64,000 bases of DNA. Origin: Celeribacter sp. PS-C1. GTDB lineage: Bacteria > Pseudomonadota > Alphaproteobacteria > Rhodobacterales > Rhodobacteraceae. The first letter of the stretch is position 1. Each line of letters begins with the position of its first letter. The stretch spans positions 62,001-126,000 of the forward strand of contig NZ_JAHXRW010000009.1 of NCBI RefSeq assembly GCF_019429625.1, written 5' to 3'. The translations under genes and the position numbers were made by a program. Below, piece after piece: positions 58,688-64,000 of the stretch. Below the pieces are notes generated by a model. It searched no databases. It saw only the letters and a program-made list of their open reading frames with translations, and was not told where the DNA came from.

Positions 58688-60583
58688 TCAGCCCTTCATC
58701 GCGGGCATGCCCTTTGGCCGCGCCAGACGTTTTTGTGCGGCAATCCGGAAGGGCGCATTGGCCGCGCCGTAGCCACCATAGCCCGGCTCGCGCTGCACGA
58801 TCTCAAAGAACATGCCGCCGGCGAAGCTGCGGGAATAGAGCTGGAAGAAGGGGCTGCCATTGAGTTCGTCGTAGAACACATTGGCGGCTTTCAAACGTTC
58901 CAAAAGCCCGGGCGAAAGATCGAAACGCGCCGCGAGATCGGCGTAGTAGTTGTCCGACAGGGGCAGGGGGTCGAAGCCACAGGCTTTCAACGCCTCGGCC
59001 GTGGCGAAAATGTCATCGGTCGCAAGCGCGATGTGCTGCACCGAGGCGCCAAAGCTTTGCGCCAAGAAATCCCCGGCCAGCGTGCGATGCGTCTCCGCGC
59101 CATTGAGCGAGACGCAGAACCCGCGACCTTCGCTCTCAACAACCTGAGACCGGACCAGACCGTCCGGGTCGATCACATCGACCATCGGCGATTTGTCCAT
59201 GTCGAAAAGCGCAGTGTAGAATAGGGTCCAGCTGAGCATATTGTCGTAGCTCATGGTCTGGGCGATGTGGTCGATGCGTTTGAGACCGGCGTCGGCGGTT
59301 GCTGCCTCGCCAGTCGCCACGAATTCCACGTCCCAAACCCGCGACAGCCCGCTTTCCTCGTCGATGAAATGCAAGACCGAGCCCTCAAGTCCGCGAATGG
59401 CCGGGATCGACAACTCGCCGGGGCCGATGGGTTGTTCAAAGGGGCTGGCGCCCAATGCGGTGGCGCGGGCAACGGTGTCCTTGGCCGAGCCGACTTTGAG
59501 CCCGATGTCACAGACACTGAGCCCCCGCGCGTTCCATACATGGGCGGCGTGGCCACTGTCTTCGGAGTTGAGCACGATGCGAATGTCGCCCTGTTGCCAG
59601 AGGCCGATTTCCTTGTTGCGGTGATGGCCGGTGTGCACGAAGCCCAGAGAAGTCAGAAGTGTCGAGAGCTTCTTCGCATCTTCGCCACGGGCGGCGAATT
59701 CGATGAAGGACACGCCTTTGATATCGACACGCGGCGGGATCGGCGGCAGGTCGATCAAGATCGTGGGCTCCGCCGTGCGCACATCGTCCATCAGCGAAAT
59801 CAGCGAGCGATAGCCGTCCTGCGCGATGGTCAAAGGATTGCCGCCGCGGAACTGATCGTTGAAAATCTCAAGGCTGATCGGCCCGGCATAGCCCGACGCC
59901 ATGACCGCACGCATGAAGCCCGTGACATCGAGATCGCCCTCGCCCGGCATGTTCCGGAAGTGGCGCGACCAATAGAGCAGGTCCATGTCGATGAGGGGCG
60001 CGTCGGCCAGTTGCACAAAGAAAATCTTGTCACCGGGGATGGAGCGGATCGAGTTCGGATCGAGCTTGCGCCCGAGCGTATGGAAACTGTCGACGATCAG
60101 GCCGATGTTGTCGTGATCGGCGCGGCGCACGATTTCCCAAGCGTCGCGGTGGTCGTTGATATGCCGCCCCCAGGCGAGCGCCTCGTAACCGACACGGACG
60201 CCATGCGCTTTGGCCACTTCGCCCAGCTCCGCGAAATCATCCGCCGCGCGGTCGATGCCGCCGAGGCTGGCAGGGTGGCAGGAGGAACAGAACAGGATAA
60301 GATCTGTGCCCAGCTCGTTCATCACGTCGAATTTGCGTTTCGCGCGATCAAAGGCCTTGGACCGAAGCGGCTCCGGCAGGCATTCGAAATCGCGAAACGG
60401 CTGGAACAGCGGGATGTCGAGGCCGTGATCGCGCACCATCCGCGCCACTTCGCGCGGGCCGCCGTCATGGGCGATGAAATCCTGTTCGAAAATCTCGATG
60501 CCGTCATAGCCCGCCTTGGCGATGGCATCGAGTTTTTCCCGGAAGTTGCCGGAAATCGAGACGGTGGCAATCGAGGTCTTCAT
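58688..60583 (-). CDS. quiC: 3-dehydroshikimate dehydratase, QuiC-type fusion
   Basis: The 631-residue protein joins two folds. Residues ~1-280 form a xylose-isomerase-like TIM barrel (IATVSISGNFREKLDAIAKA at the start, then VGYEALAWGRHINDH, LIVDSFHTLGR and GPISLEIFNDQF). Residues ~290-625 form a 4-hydroxyphenylpyruvate-dioxygenase-like VOC part (RIDHIAQTM, QHIALATDDIF, FEIVQRE). This layout is known from Pseudomonas QuiC1, where the barrel converts 3-dehydroshikimate to protocatechuate. The TRAP importer and shikimate dehydrogenase upstream on the same strand support a quinate/shikimate degradation role. Confidence 0.9.
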   Translation of the reverse strand: MKTSIATVSISGNFREKLDAIAKAGYDGIEIFEQDFIAHDGGPREVARMVRDHGLDIPLFQPFRDFECLPEPLRSKAFDRAKRKFDVMNELGTDLILFCSSCHPASLGGIDRAADDFAELGEVAKAHGVRVGYEALAWGRHINDHRDAWEIVRRADHDNIGLIVDSFHTLGRKLDPNSIRSIPGDKIFFVQLADAPLIDMDLLYWSRHFRNMPGEGDLDVTGFMRAVMASGYAGPISLEIFNDQFRGGNPLTIAQDGYRSLISLMDDVRTAEPTILIDLPPIPPRVDIKGVSFIEFAARGEDAKKLSTLLTSLGFVHTGHHRNKEIGLWQQGDIRIVLNSEDSGHAAHVWNARGLSVCDIGLKVGSAKDTVARATALGASPFEQPIGPGELSIPAIRGLEGSVLHFIDEESGLSRVWDVEFVATGEAATADAGLKRIDHIAQTMSYDNMLSWTLFYTALFDMDKSPMVDVIDPDGLVRSQVVESEGRGFCVSLNGAETHRTLAGDFLAQSFGASVQHIALATDDIFATAEALKACGFDPLPLSDNYYADLAARFDLSPGLLERLKAANVFYDELNGSPFFQLYSRSFAGGMFFEIVQREPGYGGYGAANAPFRIAAQKRLARPKGMPAMKG

Positions 60584-60607
60584 CGCGGGGAACTCCTATG
60601 AGGATGA

Positions 60608-60632
60608 CCCCACGCCTACGTCAGGCATGGGG
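60608..60632 (-). other. Intercistronic hairpin between dctM and quiC
   Basis: CCCCACGCC (60608-60616) and GGCATGGGG (60624-60632) form a nine-pair stem on the minus-strand RNA with one G-U pair. No T run follows, so it may affect stability or partial termination before quiC. Confidence 0.45.
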
Positions 60633-60640
60633 CGGTTTTA

Positions 60641-61915
60641 TCAATAGCCGAGCACGGTCGGCAGCCAGGTCACCGTTTGCGGCACGAAGGTGAGGATCAG
60701 GAGCACCAGCACCTCGACCAAAAAGAATGGCAAGATCGCGCGCGTGATCTTGGCCATCCCGACCTGCGCCACCCCTTCGGCGACGAAGAGACAGAGGCCC
60801 AGAGGTGGGGTGATCAGGCCGATCATCAGGTTGAAGATCACGAGAATGCCGAAATGCACCGGGTCGATGCCGAGGCTGACGGCAATCGGATGCAGGATCG
60901 GCACGAGGACCAACATGGCCGCGATGCCTTCGAGGAAGAGACCCACGAAGAGGAACAACAGGATCACGGCGATCAGGAAGGCGGTCTGACCGTCAACGTT
61001 CGACAGCACCCAATCGGTGAGCATGTTCGGCACGCGGTTGTAGGTCAAAAGCCAGTTGCCCGCACCGACGGCAGAGATGATCACAAGGATCACAGCGCTG
61101 TCGCGCATGGCGGCGGCAAAGATCGTCGGCAGGCGGTTGAGCTTGATCTTGCGGTAAACGAAGAGACCGAGGAACAGCGCATAGGCAACCGCAAAGCTGG
61201 CGGCTTCAGTGGGCGTCACGATGCCCAAGAGGATGGACCCCACCACAAAGACCGGCATCAACAGCGGCAAGATGCCGCCCATCAGGGCCTGACCCGCAGG
61301 TTGTGCCACCAGATCGCTGGTTTGATCGCCGTGGTCGATTTTGACCGTCAGCATCACATACGCCGAGAGGAACACGGCCAGAAGGATGCCGGGGATCACA
61401 CCCGCCATGAAGAGCGCGGGCACAGAAACGCCGGAGACGATCAGCGCATAGATGATCACCGGGATCGAGGGCGGAATGATCGGCCCGATCACCGAAGAGG
61501 CGGCGGTCAGGGCGGCGGCGAAATCGCGTTTGTAGCCGTGTTTCTCCATCTCGGGGATGAACACGCGCCCGATGGCGGAGGTGTCGGCCACGGCAGAGCC
61601 GGACAGCCCGGCAAAGATCACAGAGGCCCAGATGTTCACGAGCGCCAGACCCGCGCGCATCCGCCCGACGAGGACGTTGGCAAAGGCGATGATACGGCCG
61701 GTAATGCCGCTCTCGTTCATCATCTCGCCCGCAAGCACAAAGAGCGGGATGGCGAGAAGCGGGAAAGAGTTCAGGCTTCTGAACATCTCGGTGGCGACGA
61801 TGCGCATGACATAGGGGTTGTCCTGCGTCGCCATAAAGGAAAACAGCGCGGCGAGGATCGAGAAGGCGATCGGCACACCGGCGATCAGCGCAAGGATCAG
61901 AACGGCGTAAATCAT
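60641..61915 (-). CDS. dctM: TRAP transporter large permease DctM
   Basis: The 424-residue protein has about twelve membrane spans and the DctM family segments GLSGSAVADTSAIGRVFIPEM and IGLITPPLGLCLFVAEGVA. It couples substrate import to an ion gradient, together with dctQ, which overlaps it by four bases, and dctP. The substrate is likely quinate, shikimate or dehydroshikimate from the neighbouring genes. Confidence 0.94.
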   Translation of the reverse strand: MIYAVLILALIAGVPIAFSILAALFSFMATQDNPYVMRIVATEMFRSLNSFPLLAIPLFVLAGEMMNESGITGRIIAFANVLVGRMRAGLALVNIWASVIFAGLSGSAVADTSAIGRVFIPEMEKHGYKRDFAAALTAASSVIGPIIPPSIPVIIYALIVSGVSVPALFMAGVIPGILLAVFLSAYVMLTVKIDHGDQTSDLVAQPAGQALMGGILPLLMPVFVVGSILLGIVTPTEAASFAVAYALFLGLFVYRKIKLNRLPTIFAAAMRDSAVILVIISAVGAGNWLLTYNRVPNMLTDWVLSNVDGQTAFLIAVILLFLFVGLFLEGIAAMLVLVPILHPIAVSLGIDPVHFGILVIFNLMIGLITPPLGLCLFVAEGVAQVGMAKITRAILPFFLVEVLVLLILTFVPQTVTWLPTVLGY

Positions 61916-62445
61916 CGCTGCCCTCCTTTCAAAGCGTCATAACGCTCAAAAAATTTCCCAAAGGCCGCAAGCGCCAAAAGCACGCCGCCGATGGCCATGG
62001 CATATTGCCAGGTTCCGACTTTGCCGATCCAGGTGAGCGCCTCGATGCCGGTGGATTGCGCAAGGCTGTCGGCGGTGGACTTGAGACCAGACGAGGCCAG
62101 ATTTCCGCGACGCATCGCGAACATATGCCCGGAGTAAGCGAGGCAAAGCCCGGAGATCATGGTGACCACATCCACCGCGAGATAAAGCTTTTCGCGGGTC
62201 CGACGTTTGATCATGTCGACAAGGATCGTGAAGCGGATGTGCTGGTCGACGCTATAGGCCCAGGCCACGCCGAACATCACGCCGTAAACGGTCAGGTAGA
62301 TCGGAAGCTCCTCGCCCCAAGGCACGGATTGCCCGACGATGTAGCGGCGCAGCGAGTTCACGAAGATGATCGCAAAGACGAGCGCCATGGACAGGCCGGA
62401 GCCAAAGGCGAAAACCCGTCTGAGAATGGCGTTGAAACGGTGCAT
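61912..62445 (-). CDS. dctQ: TRAP transporter small permease DctQ
   Basis: The 177-residue membrane protein has four spans and the typical QSVPWGEELPIYLTVYGVMFG segment. It starts 81 bases after dctP, across a GC-rich hairpin, and its stop overlaps the dctM start. Confidence 0.92.
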   Translation of the reverse strand: MHRFNAILRRVFAFGSGLSMALVFAIIFVNSLRRYIVGQSVPWGEELPIYLTVYGVMFGVAWAYSVDQHIRFTILVDMIKRRTREKLYLAVDVVTMISGLCLAYSGHMFAMRRGNLASSGLKSTADSLAQSTGIEALTWIGKVGTWQYAMAIGGVLLALAAFGKFFERYDALKGGQR

Positions 62446-62459
62446 GGAGCCCCCTCTTT

Positions 62460-62497
62460 ACGGCGTTGGACCGGCACATTTTGCGCCGGTCCGCCGT
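62460..62497 (-). other. Hairpin between dctP and dctQ
   Basis: GGACCGGC (62468-62475) pairs with GCCGGTCC (62485-62492), and the outer arms ACGGC and GCCGT (62460-62464 and 62493-62497) extend it across a small bulge. It lies just after the binding-protein gene on the minus-strand transcript, without a T run. Confidence 0.6.
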
Positions 62498-62526
62498 CAG
62501 TTACGTGTCGTGTTCTGAGTGACGGA

Positions 62527-63534
62527 TCACTCAGACGCGGCGGCCACGGCGGCCTGCAGGTTGTCGATCCAGACGGCATCGTCGCCCAACTCGCCACGGA
62601 GGTATTCGACCACAGCGGGCTGTGCTTTCTCGGCGAAAGCGGCGATCTCATCGGAGGTCGGGGAGTAGACTTCCATGCCTTCTTCCTGAACCTTCTTGAC
62701 GCCTTCTGCGGTGTTCCACTGTTGGATCGAGCGGCCCATGTTGCCCGCGATGCGCGCGGCTTTCGCGACGACTTCCTGCTCGGACGCGGACAGATCGCCA
62801 AAGAATGCGTCGTCGATCACGATGAAGTCGGCGGCGTAGACGTGGCCGTCAAGCGTCATGTATTTCTGCAGCTTGTGCAGGCCGTTGTTGTAGATCACGC
62901 CGACCGGGTTTTCCTGACCGTCAACCACACCCGTGGAGAGCGCGTTCGGCAGTTCGGTCCATGCGATCGGGGTCGGCTCGCCGCCCAGACCTTTGACCAT
63001 TTCGACGTAAAGCGGGATCGGCTGAACGCGGAATTTCAGGCCTTCCATATCCTCGGGGCTACGGATTTCGCGGGTGCCGTTGGTGAAGTTGCGGAAACCG
63101 GTCTCACCGTAAGCCAGCGTGCGCAGGCCGGTTTGGTCGAGGCAGTGCTGGGCAAGGCTGTCGCCGAACTCGCCGTCGAGCACGTCCCAAGCCACGGTCG
63201 CAGACGCAAAGGTGTAGGGGATGTCGAGAACGGAGGCCGCCGGGCAGGCTTTCGACATGGCGCCGGAGACGATGGCCATCTGCAACAGACCTTCTTGGGC
63301 CTGGCCGATCAGCTCATCTTCGTTGCCAAGGGCACCGGCCGGGAAGATCTCGACCTCGAGATCGGTCTCACCTTCGACGATGTTCTTGAAAATCTGGGCA
63401 GCAGCACCTTTTTTCGAGCCGGTCCATTCGTCCGGGTCGACGTGGGCGATGCGGATGGTTTCCGCGCTGGCCATGGCACCCATGCCGAGCGTGAGCGCCG
63501 CGGCGGCGGTGAGGGTTTTCAGTTCAAAACGCAT
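62527..63534 (-). CDS. dctP: TRAP transporter binding protein DctP
   Basis: The 335-residue periplasmic protein has a Sec signal peptide (~1-24, ending AMASAE). The DctP body includes IRIAHVDPDEWTGSKKGAAA and GLKFRVQPIPLYVEMVKGLG, with the conserved carboxylate-binding Arg in the latter. GGAGG lies six bases before ATG 63534. It is the first TRAP gene after the shikimate dehydrogenase. Its ligand is probably a hydroxy-carboxylate such as quinate or shikimate. Confidence 0.93.
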   Translation of the reverse strand: MRFELKTLTAAAALTLGMGAMASAETIRIAHVDPDEWTGSKKGAAAQIFKNIVEGETDLEVEIFPAGALGNEDELIGQAQEGLLQMAIVSGAMSKACPAASVLDIPYTFASATVAWDVLDGEFGDSLAQHCLDQTGLRTLAYGETGFRNFTNGTREIRSPEDMEGLKFRVQPIPLYVEMVKGLGGEPTPIAWTELPNALSTGVVDGQENPVGVIYNNGLHKLQKYMTLDGHVYAADFIVIDDAFFGDLSASEQEVVAKAARIAGNMGRSIQQWNTAEGVKKVQEEGMEVYSPTSDEIAAFAEKAQPAVVEYLRGELGDDAVWIDNLQAAVAAASE

Positions 63535-63583
63535 AGTGTTCCTCCCATTTGCGTATCTTTCGTGTCTTGTCGTGTGCGTGACG

Positions 63584-64000
63584 TTAGCTCGCCTGCGCTT
63601 GCGGGACCTCGTCAAAGGCATCGAAACGGGCTTTCATCCGCTCTGGGCTGGCGGGCAAGCCGGTGAACAGTTCAAAGGCGCGAACCGCCTGAAACACCGC
63701 CATGCCGGAGCCGGGCAATACGGCGCAGCCCTTGGCGCGCGCGGCGCTCAGCAATTCGGTTTCCAGCGGGAAGTAGACGATGTCAGCGACCCACATCACC
63801 GGGTCAATCAGGTCGACCGGAAAAGAGGTGCCGGGCAGTTTCGCCATCCCCACAGGCGTGGCGTTGATGATGCCGTCAAGGCGATCTTCTGTGCGATCTT
63901 CGTTCACAAGGGCGGCCACATCGGTCACGGCGCGGGTTGTGCAGTTCGGGCGGTTGGCGCGGACCTGAGCAGCAAGGCTTTCTGCGCGCGCCGGATCGGT
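63584..64000 (-). CDS. Shikimate/quinate dehydrogenase, C-terminal part
   Basis: The gene runs off the right end of the window, and about 138 C-terminal residues are visible. The frame is open to base 64000, and the internal GTG at 63928 is not the true start. GIINATPVGMAKLPG, VADIVYFPLETELLSAARAKGC and GSGMAVFQAVRAFELFTG are AroE-family segments around the NAD(P) and substrate sites. Together with QuiC it would convert quinate or shikimate to 3-dehydro forms and onward. It could be AroE, YdiB or a dedicated catabolic paralogue; the missing N-terminus prevents a choice. Confidence 0.88.
   Translation of the reverse strand, partial: TDPARAESLAAQVRANRPNCTTRAVTDVAALVNEDRTEDRLDGIINATPVGMAKLPGTSFPVDLIDPVMWVADIVYFPLETELLSAARAKGCAVLPGSGMAVFQAVRAFELFTGLPASPERMKARFDAFDEVPQAQAS

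Noticed and set aside
60677-61942. Open frame of 421 codons antisense to dctM
   Set aside because: Very high Asp, His, Glu and Arg content mirrors the hydrophobic codons of the permease; no domain.
1-64000. Search by eye for CRISPR arrays, insertion sequences, rRNA genes and prophage genes
   Set aside because: No regularly spaced repeats, transposase or integrase proteins, rRNA segments or phage structural proteins were seen.

Overview
The window looks like a chromosomal segment from a metabolically versatile alphaproteobacterium, most likely a marine Rhodobacterales (Roseobacter-group) bacterium. The reasons are the high GC content with strong third-position bias, tightly packed operons with ATGA, TGATG and TAATG start-stop overlaps, many ABC and TRAP importers, Tat-exported binding proteins, FdxA and SodB, and a QuiC-type fusion. 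I see no insertion sequence, phage gene, CRISPR array or rRNA gene. The only RNA gene I can support is one tRNA-Arg(ACG). Both ends of the window cut through genes.

Layout. 1-2068: end of a disulfide oxidoreductase, an orphan sensor kinase and tRNA-Arg. 2311-11198: an amide/urea module with an amidase-signature hydrolase, a divergent amiC-amiR pair (amide sensor and ANTAR antiterminator) and a urtABCDE-type importer. Strong intrinsic terminators sit just ahead of both amiC and the binding-protein gene, which suggests control by antitermination. 11204-13309: an SDR, VOC and Lrp unit on the minus strand. 13508-23281: a long plus-strand operon with a Dpp-type peptide/opine importer, a class-V PLP enzyme with a desulfurase-like Cys motif, a DAO-type flavoenzyme, a member of the L-2-amino-thiazoline-4-carboxylate hydrolase family and an M20 amidohydrolase. 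It can be read as uptake and breakdown of a cysteine-derived heterocycle, and it is the best candidate here for an undescribed pathway. 23344-30227: an IclR regulator, hutF and hutG on the minus strand, then a TAXI-TRAP importer with a DUF1850 partner.

30324-36152: a minus-strand operon with a triheme cytochrome, a monoheme cytochrome, an unrecognised Tat-exported protein, a 4-cresol-dehydrogenase-like flavoprotein and an SDR. It faces a divergent AraC regulator, and perfect direct repeats lie between them. This looks like periplasmic oxidation of an aromatic or alcohol substrate feeding electrons to cytochrome c. 36149-41181: a type I murB behind an iron-sulfur-type regulator, with sodB, fdxA and a flavin reductase opposite, then a cytochrome c, a small Cys-containing exported protein and a TetR regulator.

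41291-54811: a polyamine/guanidino-compound region. Two complete spermidine/putrescine-type ABC importers with different gene orders flank an MBL-fold hydrolase, an aldehyde dehydrogenase, a nitrilase-family amidase, a LysR regulator and an agmatinase-family ureohydrolase, and an alcohol dehydrogenase closes the set. 54882-58621: a Gfo/Idh/MocA-like protein whose catalytic Lys is replaced, an MFS exporter, a DUF2255 protein and an SDR. 58688-64000: a minus-strand quinate/shikimate-type module with a TRAP importer (dctP, dctQ, dctM), a QuiC-type 3-dehydroshikimate dehydratase and the end of a shikimate dehydrogenase.

Four of the importer operons carry a GC-rich hairpin directly after the binding-protein gene, consistent with setting binding-protein excess over permease. 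The only gene-free stretch over 300 bases is 3856-4332, and it is rich in regulatory structure.
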